A stretch of 13,193 nucleotides of DNA, taken from positions 1-13,193 of the forward strand of contig CAZMVU010000135.1 of the NCBI GenBank assembly GCA_964569295.1. Reading direction: 5' to 3'. The notes below the pieces were generated by a model. It did not search any database. It worked only from the letters and a program-made list of their open reading frames with translations, and was not told where the DNA came from. Both the position numbers and the translations under genes were made by a program. Position 1 is the first letter of the stretch, and the number at the start of each line of letters is the position of its first letter. This stretch comes from CAZMVU01 sp964569295. Its GTDB lineage: Bacteria; Hydrogenedentota; Hydrogenedentia; Hydrogenedentales; JAGMZX01. Shown here piece after piece: positions 7,152-13,193 of this stretch.

Positions 7152-7808
7152 CTAGGCCGCCTCGCCTGGCGCCGGGGCGCACGATGGCGGAATGCCGATA
7201 TCCGCCACCACGAGCCGCCCGAGGTAGTCCGCCGCCGCCGGGTTCTCGAACCCGCGCTTGGCAAACTGAAAGGTGACCGTCACCGCCGCATGCACCGCCA
7301 CCCCGCACGGCGTACCCGTATCGGCATCGAGCCCCGACGGCACATCCACGGCTACGGTGCGCACCGCCGGCCATGCCTCGATCGCCGCGCGCTTCGGTCC
7401 GCGCACTTCGCCGCTGATGCCCGTACCGAAGACCGCATCGACCAGGGTGTGGCAATCCGCCAACCCCTCGACGCCGCGGCGCACCGCGTCCTCCTCTGTC
7501 GCCGTGTCCACGCGGCCGCCCAACTGCTTATACACACGCAGGTATATGGCCGGATCGCCCGTGAGTTCCCCCTCCTCCGCCAAGAGCAGCACGCGCGTTT
7601 CGAGTCCTGCCAGCAGTGCCAAATGCGCCACCACCAGGCCATCGCCGCCGTTGTTGCCTTTCCCGCACACCACGCCCACAGGACCGCCTGTAATTTCGGC
7701 GCAGGTGGCCTTGCCGGCGTTGTACATCAGTACAACGCTCGGAATGCCAATCTCTTCGATGCAGCGGCGATCCGCCTCGCGCATTGCTGCTGCGGTCAAT
7801 GTTTGCAT
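7152..7808 (-). CDS. nnrE: NAD(P)H-hydrate epimerase (stand-alone YjeF N-domain)
   Basis: NnrE interconverts the R and S forms of hydrated NAD(P)H so that the partner dehydratase can restore NAD(P)H. The protein (218 aa) holds only the YjeF_N domain: GKGNNGGDG at 49-57, DAVFGTG at 124-130 and DVPSGLDADTG at 155-165. Bacteria usually carry a ~500-aa fusion with the dehydratase NnrD; here it is the short form, so NnrD must be encoded elsewhere or be absent. The loop usually written as MENAG reads MYNAG (28-32). The start is ATG 7808, with AAAAGGAGA upstream. It is the first gene of the nnrE-thpR-yggT-pcm operon. Confidence 0.92.
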   Translation of the reverse strand: MQTLTAAAMREADRRCIEEIGIPSVVLMYNAGKATCAEITGGPVGVVCGKGNNGGDGLVVAHLALLAGLETRVLLLAEEGELTGDPAIYLRVYKQLGGRVDTATEEDAVRRGVEGLADCHTLVDAVFGTGISGEVRGPKRAAIEAWPAVRTVAVDVPSGLDADTGTPCGVAVHAAVTVTFQFAKRGFENPAAADYLGRLVVADIGIPPSCAPAPGEAA

Positions 7809-7927
7809 TGGTTCTCTGTCTCCTTTTGGCCGCCTGCGCTGTAAAATAGTGTATCAAATGCGCGGCAACTCGGGAAAGATTTCGGGGTTCGCGGGCCGAT
7901 ATTCTTCTGGCCAAAATCGGCGAAAAA

Positions 7928-7936
7928 TGCTATAGT
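7928..7936 (+). promoter_or_regulatory. Extended -10 promoter of the CBS-domain gene
   Basis: TGC-TATAGT is an extended -10 element with five of six matches to TATAAT. No good -35 is seen at the normal distance, which an extended -10 can tolerate. Initiation near 7943 would place the 7-bp hairpin (7945-7961) at the 5' end of the message. Confidence 0.45.
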
Positions 7937-7944
7937 GTGTTGTG

Positions 7945-7961
7945 CGGGGTTGGCAACCCCG
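7945..7961 (+). other. Short perfect hairpin at predicted 5' end of CBS-gene mRNA
   Basis: CGGGGTT (7945-7951) pairs with AACCCCG (7955-7961) around a GGC loop. It is followed directly by the palindrome ATTCGAAT (7962-7969). A 5'-terminal hairpin could stabilise the message, but it could also be a protein-binding site in DNA. Confidence 0.4.
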
Positions 7962-8049
7962 ATTCGAATTCCGTGTTATTGATGGAGCAAGCCGATCAGG
8001 CGCCGTGGGGGGCGGCCGTGGCGCAGTCATCAAGAAGCACATTCCACGT

Positions 8050-8067
8050 GTGGTGCTTGTGGTGCTT
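8050..8067 (+). repeat. Tandem 9-bp direct duplication in CBS-gene leader
   Basis: GTGGTGCTT occurs twice in a row (8050-8058 and 8059-8067). The part GTGCTT of either copy can pair with AAGCAC at 8035-8040, so two alternative hairpins are possible. Confidence 0.6.
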
Positions 8068-8141
8068 GCCGTCCGATAATGGGCCCCCCGGGGCGTGTCT
8101 CCGCCGGGCCTCGAGCACCTAACCACGGGAGGACTCTACCC

Positions 8142-8549
8142 ATGGATACAGCACGCGATATCATGACGACGGATCTCATCACCGTGACCCCCGAGGCGCC
8201 GGTGTACGATGCCATGTGCCTGCTCATCGACCACCGGATTACCGGCTTGCCCGTTGTGGGCGGCGGGGGTGAAATGTTGGGCGTGGTGACGGAGAAGGAT
8301 CTGCTCGAGGCGGTGTACAATGGCGCGATGGGGCCGCGCGGCCGCGTGGTCGACATTATGACCACGAATCTGGTGTGTTTCGAGGAAGACGCCGACATCA
8401 TCGACATTTGCGAGTCCATGATCGAAGGCCATTTCCGGCGTGTGCCCATTGTTCGGGGCAACCGCATCGTGGGGATAGTGAGCCGCCGCGACGTCATCCG
8501 CCACACCCTGGAGGCTTACAAGCTAAACATGGCGCTTCCCCCGGCTTGA
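8142..8549 (+). CDS. Stand-alone two-CBS-domain protein
   Basis: The protein has 135 aa and consists only of a Bateman pair of CBS domains. The first starts at ARDIMTTDLITVTPEAPV and ends at VTEKDLLEAV; the second runs from VVDIMTTNLVCFEED to IVSRRDVIRHTL. CBS pairs bind adenosyl ligands such as AMP, ATP or SAM and act as sensors for partner proteins; the ligand and partner cannot be told here. The start ATG 8142 has GGGAGGA (8127-8133) 8 nt upstream, which rules out the longer in-frame start near 8079. It stands alone: nnrE is divergent and tcdA convergent. No membrane segment is seen. Confidence 0.9.
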   Translation: MDTARDIMTTDLITVTPEAPVYDAMCLLIDHRITGLPVVGGGGEMLGVVTEKDLLEAVYNGAMGPRGRVVDIMTTNLVCFEEDADIIDICESMIEGHFRRVPIVRGNRIVGIVSRRDVIRHTLEAYKLNMALPPA

Positions 8550-8604
8550 GGCGTGGGCAAGGGGCTTTCGGCGGGTTGCCTGGAAGCGTCAACCTGCGGG
8601 GTAT

Positions 8605-9336
8605 TCATCTGCGCGGTGCCAGGATTTGCTGGGCCACAACCCCCGCTGCCGTCAGGCCGACGATACCTGGCAGATAGCTTATGCTGCCTTGGACAAAGCG
8701 TTTTCGCCCGCGGTTGGCGTCGCGCGTGTCGTACATGGCGTCGCGGCGCTCCTCGCTGTAGACGCAGGTGATGCCCGTCGCCACGCCGGCGCGCCGGAGG
8801 CGCCAGCGCACGCGCTTGGCCAAGGGGCATTCGCGGGTCTCGCTGATGTCGGCGATGCGCACGCCTGCCGGGTCGCGCTTGCACGCCGCGCCCATGCAGC
8901 TCACGGTGAACACCCCGGCCTGCCGCAGCGTGGTGAGTAAGGCGACTTTTGTCGCTACCATGTCGATGGCGTCAATGGCATAGCCGATGTTGGCAGTAAA
9001 CGCGTCCACGTCGCCCGGAGTCATGAAGCGCGCATGCACCTCGAGTTGGACGTTGGGGTTGATGTCGCGGATACGCGCCGCCATCACCTCTGCCTTGGAC
9101 TGCCCTTCCGTGCTCGAAAGCGCCACGAGTTGCCGGTTCCGGTTCGACGGCGCCACCACGTCGCCATCGACAAGGCGCAGGTAGCCGACCCCCGCGCGCG
9201 CCAACGCCTCCGCCACGTAGCCGCCCACGCCGCCCAGGCCATATACCGCCACGCGCGCCGCGGCCAGTTCCGCCGTCCCTTCGGCGCCGACGAGCAGCTC
9301 GGTGCGGCCCCAATGGTGTTCGTAGGGATTGATCAT
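8605..9336 (-). CDS. tcdA: tRNA threonylcarbamoyladenosine dehydratase (ThiF/E1-like)
   Basis: TcdA (also CsdL) uses ATP to cyclise t6A at position 37 of ANN-decoding tRNAs into ct6A. The protein (243 aa) has the E1-like nucleotide fold: GLGGVGGY at 33-40, DGD at 57-59 with SNRNRQ at 64-69, and DAIDMVATK at 122-130. The C-terminal half resembles the TcdA signature but with changes: SCMGAACKRDP (146-156) where I recall MGAG.K.DP, and ECPLAK (169-174) for DPLAR. This makes it TcdA-type rather than ThiF or MoeB, and no CxxC zinc pairs are seen. The start codon overlaps the tatD stop by ATGA (9333-9336). It converges on the CBS gene across a 55-bp gap. Confidence 0.9.
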   Translation of the reverse strand: MINPYEHHWGRTELLVGAEGTAELAAARVAVYGLGGVGGYVAEALARAGVGYLRLVDGDVVAPSNRNRQLVALSSTEGQSKAEVMAARIRDINPNVQLEVHARFMTPGDVDAFTANIGYAIDAIDMVATKVALLTTLRQAGVFTVSCMGAACKRDPAGVRIADISETRECPLAKRVRWRLRRAGVATGITCVYSEERRDAMYDTRDANRGRKRFVQGSISYLPGIVGLTAAGVVAQQILAPRR

Positions 9337-10106
9337 GGCAACTCCATATTGAATATCCGGGCGGCGTTGCGCGTGGTGACGGCGGCCGCTTCTTCCGGGG
9401 TGGCGTCCACGTAGTTCAACAGGCCGCGCAGCACGTACAACAGGTTTGCGGGCGTGTTCGGCACGTTGCGCGCCTGCGGCGGCGCCATATCCGGGCTGTC
9501 GGTCTCGAGAAGCAGGTACTCCGGCCAGACGGTATCGAGCACGGCACGCCGCTTCTTGCTCGGCTTGTACGCCAGGGCGGCGCCCATGGAAACGTGGAGG
9601 CCGTGCGCCATCAAGTCTTCAGCTATCTGCGCGCTCGCGGAAAAAGCATGCACGATGCCGCCATGTTCGAGCGGACCGCGCTCGTGCAGCATCCGCTGGA
9701 TGCGGTCATAGGCGCCGCGGGCATGGATCACCACGGGCAGGCCGAGTTCCTGCGCCACGTCGAGCTGCGCGGCGAAAACCGCTTCCTGCAATTCCATGGG
9801 CGTGGCGATCTTGCCGTCGAGGCCTATCTCGCCGATGGCTACGGCGCCGGCTTCGCGCGCGCCACGCAGGCGGGCCATGGCGTCCCGGCTGTCTTCATTC
9901 ACCCACCATGGGTGAATCCCCCAGGCAAAGCGCACCTCGGGAAACCGGGCGGCCACGCTGGTCTGGGCCTGCCAGTCTTCAGGACTGGTGGCGTTGGTCA
10001 CCATGGCCACGATACCCGCAGCACGCGCGGTGGTTATGGCGTAATCAAGCGTGTCATGCAGTTCGTTTGCGGTCAGGTGGCAATGGGCGTCGATGAGCGC
10101 CATCAT
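9333..10106 (-). CDS. TatD-family metal-dependent hydrolase
   Basis: TatD proteins are TIM-barrel hydrolases of the amidohydrolase superfamily, most with DNase activity in vitro. The 257-aa protein has all metal-site residues: HxH at 8-10 (IDAHCHL), Glu93 (GEIGLD), His128 (VIHARG), His153 (IVHAFS) and Asp203 (ETDSP). The start is ATG 10106, with AAGGA (10121-10117) 10 nt upstream; the second Met codon at 10103 is a close alternative. The frame stays open upstream to 10565, but that extension would run antisense into the protease gene and has no hydrolase features. It is the first gene of a two-gene unit with tcdA. Confidence 0.92.
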   Translation of the reverse strand: MMALIDAHCHLTANELHDTLDYAITTARAAGIVAMVTNATSPEDWQAQTSVAARFPEVRFAWGIHPWWVNEDSRDAMARLRGAREAGAVAIGEIGLDGKIATPMELQEAVFAAQLDVAQELGLPVVIHARGAYDRIQRMLHERGPLEHGGIVHAFSASAQIAEDLMAHGLHVSMGAALAYKPSKKRRAVLDTVWPEYLLLETDSPDMAPPQARNVPNTPANLLYVLRGLLNYVDATPEEAAAVTTRNAARIFNMELP

Positions 10107-10138
10107 CAGTATGGCATCCTTAAAGATCGGACAGATGG

Positions 10139-10165
10139 AATATAGGGCGTGCGCTGCATTGTAAA
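10139..10165 (-). promoter_or_regulatory. Possible promoter of tatD-tcdA
   Basis: On the minus strand, TTTACA (10165-10160, five of six to TTGACA) is followed after 15 nt by TATATT (10144-10139). The spacer is shorter than ideal. The 200-bp gap to the divergent protease gene holds no gene and no clear plus-strand promoter. Confidence 0.3.
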
Positions 10166-10306
10166 CTCCCACGTGTGTGCAGAAGAAAACAAGCCGAACG
10201 AAGCGCGACGTGAGGTAGTGATCCATGCCCCAATAACGAAGGCAGGATAGCTGTGTGTGCGCGTCGGTTCTTGGTTCGGCGCAATATCCTGAAGGAGAGT
10301 ATCTAT

Positions 10307-13063
10307 ATGCGATTGTTTCGAAGCCGCGGCCTGATCGCCGCATTGGCGCTGACGGCCGCCTTGTTCGGCGCGGGGTGTCCCCTGATTTTTCCGAATATCG
10401 TCGTGGTAACGCCGCCGTTGGCGACGGTCGAGGCCGGTAAGACCGTTGATCTCGATGCGGAAAGCACGCAGGTCGACGAAAACTATACCTGGTCCTCGGG
10501 CGATACGGCGATTGCCACCGTGGACGCCAAGGGCGTGGTGACCGGCGTGGCGCCGGGCGTGGCATCCATCCGTGCCACTGGCGACGAAAGCGGTGACAGG
10601 GGTGAAGCGCTTGTCACGGTCGTGGCAGCGGAAGAATCCTTCGACACGCCGACGGTCCAGAGCCGCGAGACGGTGATCGGCGATGATGGTCTGCCGGGCA
10701 CGGTGGTCACGCTCGCGAATGGGGATCAGTTCAAGCTCGATGATCCCGATTATGTCGCGGAGTATGCCGAACGTTCACCGGACCGCTCGGGCAAGGCCAT
10801 GGATCTCAAGGAATTCGCGGAGGAATCCGTGCGCATGAAGCAGCGCCCGAGCCAGCAGCGCATCAGCCTCAGCGGTGACCAGACTTCCGTCAAGAACCAG
10901 TTGGACCGCGGCACCTGCGTGTCTCACGCGACGCTCGCGGCGCTCGAGGCGGCCTACAACCGCCAGGGCAGTTCAAACCTGAACTTGTCCGAGCAGTACT
11001 TCCAGCACGTGTCCAAGAGCCGTTGGTTGCATGACTTCGCCAACGACGACGACGGCACGCATACCCGCGACGGCTGGGAAAACCAACTGAGCATGGGCGG
11101 CGGCGGCAACATCTACAGCGCGCTTTCGTTTCTCATGGACTACCGCGTGTGCGAGGAACAGTTTGCCCCCTACGAGCACACCAACAAGGCCGGCCATTCC
11201 TGGGGCGACTATGGTAACGCGAACCAGGGCGGCGATGATCCGCGCGTCGACTGGCGCGATCGCAGTGGCGGCGAGACCCAGGCGGAGGTGAGCGATTACA
11301 ACATGGTCCAGGACCGGATCACCATCCAGGTGCCCAACAACTACAATGTCACCCCCTTGCCGCAGGACGCCATCGACAACGCGCTCTACGGCATCACCGG
11401 CTACGAGACCGTGCCGGGCAACCGGGTGGACGACCCCGTCTGGTATGAGCAACAGATTGCCGCGGGCCGTGAGGTGCTGATCGCGCTTAATTTCGTGAGT
11501 GATACCGAAGACGACATCCTGTATCCGCGCGATCAGGAAGACGACGAGGGCGGTGCATGGCATGCGCTGCTGATTGTCGGCTATGACCGTACCGACTCGG
11601 ATGAGCCGTACTTCATCGTGAAGAACTCGTGGGGTGGAAACAGCTTCATCAAGTTGAGTTACGACTGGCTCGACAGCGGTCTCGACGGCCGCATTACGCA
11701 GGCGGCCTATATCACCGGCGTCGTGACGCCTGACCCGGACAGCCTGCCGGCACAGATCTACATGGGCCGCTGGCTCCTCGTGTATGACGGGGAGGTGGGG
11801 ACCCTGGATATCCACCGGAACTCGCAGTTCTTCGCGGCAAACAAGCTCGGTGGTATCGAGGACTACCGGCTTGGTGCATTCTACGACTCCTCGGGCAACC
11901 TGTACCGGGTGAACGGCACCATCGACGAGAACGGGCGCATGGAAGCCTACATCGACTTCACGACGCCCAACCTCGATTACGAAACCCGATCGGGCCTGCG
12001 CTTCACGGCGGACATCGACCGGGGCAACACGAAGCTGATGGCGGGCACCTACGAGCGCGCCGACGGCACCCTCGGCACAAAGGCCTTCTACGCCACGAAG
12101 CAGGGCACGTACAACGCGAACAGCGTGGCCACCACGCTCGACGATGACACGTTCCTCGGCGAATGGCGCATCGAAAGTCCGGTGATCGAGGGCAGTCTCG
12201 AAGTGCGCGCTGTCAATGGGGCCAACGCCGAGTTTGGCGGCCGATACAACCATTCCGGCGGGTGGATTTCCACCGACGGCACGGCCGACAGCGGCACGCA
12301 GGAGGTCAGCTTCAACCTGCCCACCGCGGATGGCGGCCACTTCGACGGCTATATTCACGCCGGCAGCCTCGGGATCATCAGTGGCACATACACCGAGAAC
12401 GGTGACGCCACCGGCATGGTGCTTGTGCGCGAAGGCGCGGCCACCGAGACCATCGAGATCACCGCGCCCGACAATGGCGAGGTATTCTCGATGGGTGGCA
12501 CTGTCGCGCTCGAAAGTGTTGTGGAGGTCGACGGCACGGAAGAGCCCGACGCGCTTGTTATCTGGACCGAGGACGGGCCGTACGATCCGGCAGACTCCAC
12601 GGCGCACCGTATCCTGTCGCAGTCCGGCCCGAATGGCAGCACCAAGCTCCCCGCCGGCACGTTCGACATCTACGCGACCTATATCGGCCGGGAGGTGCTC
12701 TCGGACAGCGTTACCATCACGGTCCAAGGTCCCTCCGACCCGACGGTCCAGATCACGAGTCCGGACGACGATTCGTACCACCAGGACCTGACGACCCCGC
12801 CAAACGTGACGGTGGACTTCTCCGGTTCGGCCACAGCGGCGGATGGCACCGCGTTGAGCGGCAGCGATCTCCAGTGGTCGTACCGGCCCGAGGGCGAGTC
12901 TGCGTGGACAGGCAGCAGTGAAACCGGCGAGAACGCCACCCTGAGCCTGCGCGACAGGAATTGCAGAGGCACTACCTACGACATCCGGTTGCAAGCCACT
13001 GATGCCGACGGGGACACCGGTACCGCGATCATCCGAATCACGATCAACGGCTTCTTCTGCTGA
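10307..13063 (+). CDS. Predicted lipoprotein: BIG2 domain, papain-like (C1) cysteine protease, Ig-like domains
   Basis: This exported protein has 918 aa. ATG 10307 is chosen because AAGGAGA (10292-10298) lies 8 nt upstream; a start at 10253 would put 18 residues before the signal peptide. A basic n-region and hydrophobic core end in FGAGC, so Cys24 is probably lipidated, although Gly at -3 is atypical. Residues 31-107 form a BIG2 domain. The C1 peptidase domain (about 185-465) has the full active site: Gln198 (VKNQ), Cys204 (RGTCVSHA), His419 (WHALLIVGYD) and Asn440 (VKNSWG). Two related beta-rich segments follow (GRWLLVY at 487 and GEWRIES at 618), then two Ig-like domains (about 716-805 and 811-917). 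There is no obvious propeptide inhibitor domain. A surface-anchored protease is inferred; the substrate is unknown. Confidence 0.88.
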   Translation: MRLFRSRGLIAALALTAALFGAGCPLIFPNIVVVTPPLATVEAGKTVDLDAESTQVDENYTWSSGDTAIATVDAKGVVTGVAPGVASIRATGDESGDRGEALVTVVAAEESFDTPTVQSRETVIGDDGLPGTVVTLANGDQFKLDDPDYVAEYAERSPDRSGKAMDLKEFAEESVRMKQRPSQQRISLSGDQTSVKNQLDRGTCVSHATLAALEAAYNRQGSSNLNLSEQYFQHVSKSRWLHDFANDDDGTHTRDGWENQLSMGGGGNIYSALSFLMDYRVCEEQFAPYEHTNKAGHSWGDYGNANQGGDDPRVDWRDRSGGETQAEVSDYNMVQDRITIQVPNNYNVTPLPQDAIDNALYGITGYETVPGNRVDDPVWYEQQIAAGREVLIALNFVSDTEDDILYPRDQEDDEGGAWHALLIVGYDRTDSDEPYFIVKNSWGGNSFIKLSYDWLDSGLDGRITQAAYITGVVTPDPDSLPAQIYMGRWLLVYDGEVGTLDIHRNSQFFAANKLGGIEDYRLGAFYDSSGNLYRVNGTIDENGRMEAYIDFTTPNLDYETRSGLRFTADIDRGNTKLMAGTYERADGTLGTKAFYATKQGTYNANSVATTLDDDTFLGEWRIESPVIEGSLEVRAVNGANAEFGGRYNHSGGWISTDGTADSGTQEVSFNLPTADGGHFDGYIHAGSLGIISGTYTENGDATGMVLVREGAATETIEITAPDNGEVFSMGGTVALESVVEVDGTEEPDALVIWTEDGPYDPADSTAHRILSQSGPNGSTKLPAGTFDIYATYIGREVLSDSVTITVQGPSDPTVQITSPDDDSYHQDLTTPPNVTVDFSGSATAADGTALSGSDLQWSYRPEGESAWTGSSETGENATLSLRDRNCRGTTYDIRLQATDADGDTGTAIIRITINGFFC

Positions 13064-13084
13064 GTAAAGGCGATTGATGAACAC

Positions 13085-13117
13085 GGCGCCCCGGTCCGGT
13101 ACTGTGGCCGGGGCGCC
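13085..13117 (+). terminator. Strong GC hairpin downstream of the protease gene
   Basis: GGCGCCCCGG (13085-13094) pairs perfectly with CCGGGGCGCC (13108-13117), extendable by one wobble and one GC pair, 21 nt after the stop codon. Only TGCTCTTG follows, so there is no proper U-run. The position argues for a transcript end. A second small TGCAC/GTGCA hairpin with a pyrimidine-rich tail follows at about 13124-13147. No gene start is supported in the last 75 bases. Confidence 0.6.
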
Positions 13118-13193
13118 TGCTCTTGCACGGGTGCAGTTCTTCTCCTTCCGGATGTTCTGAACTCGTAATTCTTTAGCCGTATGGCGCAAGGGA

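Larger units (their letters stand above)
7809..8141. other. Divergent intergenic region with structured leader, 333 bp
   Basis: No credible protein gene lies here. The nnrE side shows only a weak promoter candidate (TTGATA at 7857-7852 without a good -10). The other side has an extended -10 promoter at 7928-7936. A predicted leader of about 200 nt before the CBS gene follows, holding a hairpin at its very start (7945-7961), a tandem 9-bp duplication (8050-8067) and a GCCCC-CC-GGGGC hairpin (about 8085-8096). It matches no RNA family I recognise (not SRP, tmRNA or RNase P motifs). Confidence 0.5.

Noticed and set aside
6649..7455. 268-codon minus-strand frame overlapping nnrE and thpR
   Set aside because: It is a Gly/Arg/Ala-rich shadow. 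The true frames carry intact NnrE and ThpR motifs and neat junctions.
7945..7970. tRNA T-arm resemblance (CCCCGATTCGAATTCCG)
   Set aside because: The flanking stem does not pair as a T-arm, and no acceptor, anticodon or D-arm can be built around it.
10107..10565. Upstream extension of tatD to a 410-aa protein
   Set aside because: The added segment is Arg/Pro rich without hydrolase features and overlaps the start of the divergent protease gene. ATG 10106 has a Shine-Dalgarno and starts exactly at the family N-terminus.
10973..13189. 738-codon open frame on the minus strand opposite the protease gene
   Set aside because: It lies wholly antisense to a protein with a full C1 active site and Ig-like domains. 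Its translation shows no recognisable domain and it has no ribosome binding site; long antisense frames are expected at this GC content.
1..13193. Defence system, prophage, transposon or CRISPR array
   Set aside because: No integrase, transposase, Cas, restriction, toxin or phage structural gene is seen, and there are no spaced direct repeats. The orphan regulator and CBS protein alone do not support such a system.

Overview
The window is GC-rich, gene-dense bacterial DNA with short intergenic gaps, ATGA start/stop overlaps and purine-rich ribosome binding sites. Two large cell-surface or secreted proteins built from Ig-like and HYR-like repeats flank a block of housekeeping genes. A Glu-Gly repeat linker, an Ig-rich papain-like lipoprotein and a plant-type glucuronokinase together suggest an uncultured lineage near the Planctomycetes, Lentisphaerae or Hydrogenedentes. 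That placement is inference only: no rRNA or other phylogenetic marker is present.

Layout from left to right. (1) 1-2588, minus: the 5' part of a very large exported protein, open through the left edge. It has a signal peptide, three ~130-aa beta-type repeats, four ~80-aa HYR-like repeats and an (EG)n linker. (2) A divergent gap with a probable promoter for gene 1. (3) 2926-4670, plus: a GHMP kinase closely resembling plant glucuronokinase, with rsmI (16S rRNA C1402 2'-O-methyltransferase) two bases behind it. (4) 4954-5385, plus: a small YtrA-type GntR regulator with its own sigma70-like promoter. It converges on (5) 7808-5494, minus: the likely operon nnrE - thpR - yggT - pcm, which encodes NAD(P)HX epimerase, RNA 2',3'-cyclic phosphodiesterase, a YggT membrane protein and protein-L-isoaspartate methyltransferase. 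(6) A 333-bp divergent gap with an extended -10 promoter and a structured leader, leading to (7) 8142-8549, plus: a stand-alone two-CBS-domain protein. (8) 10106-8605, minus: tatD-tcdA, overlapping by ATGA. (9) 10307-13063, plus: a predicted lipoprotein with a BIG2 domain, a papain-family (C1) protease domain, a duplicated beta domain and two Ig-like domains. A strong GC hairpin follows it.

Functionally, operon 5 combines metabolite repair (NnrE), protein repair (Pcm) and RNA end chemistry (ThpR). The tatD-tcdA pair combines a metal-dependent hydrolase with a tRNA t6A37-modifying enzyme. The kinase could salvage free glucuronic acid as glucuronate 1-phosphate, but no partner pyrophosphorylase lies in the window. 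I see no mobile element, CRISPR array, tRNA, rRNA or defence cassette. The most notable items are the bacterial relative of plant glucuronokinase, the multidomain C1 lipoprotein and the structured leader of the CBS gene.
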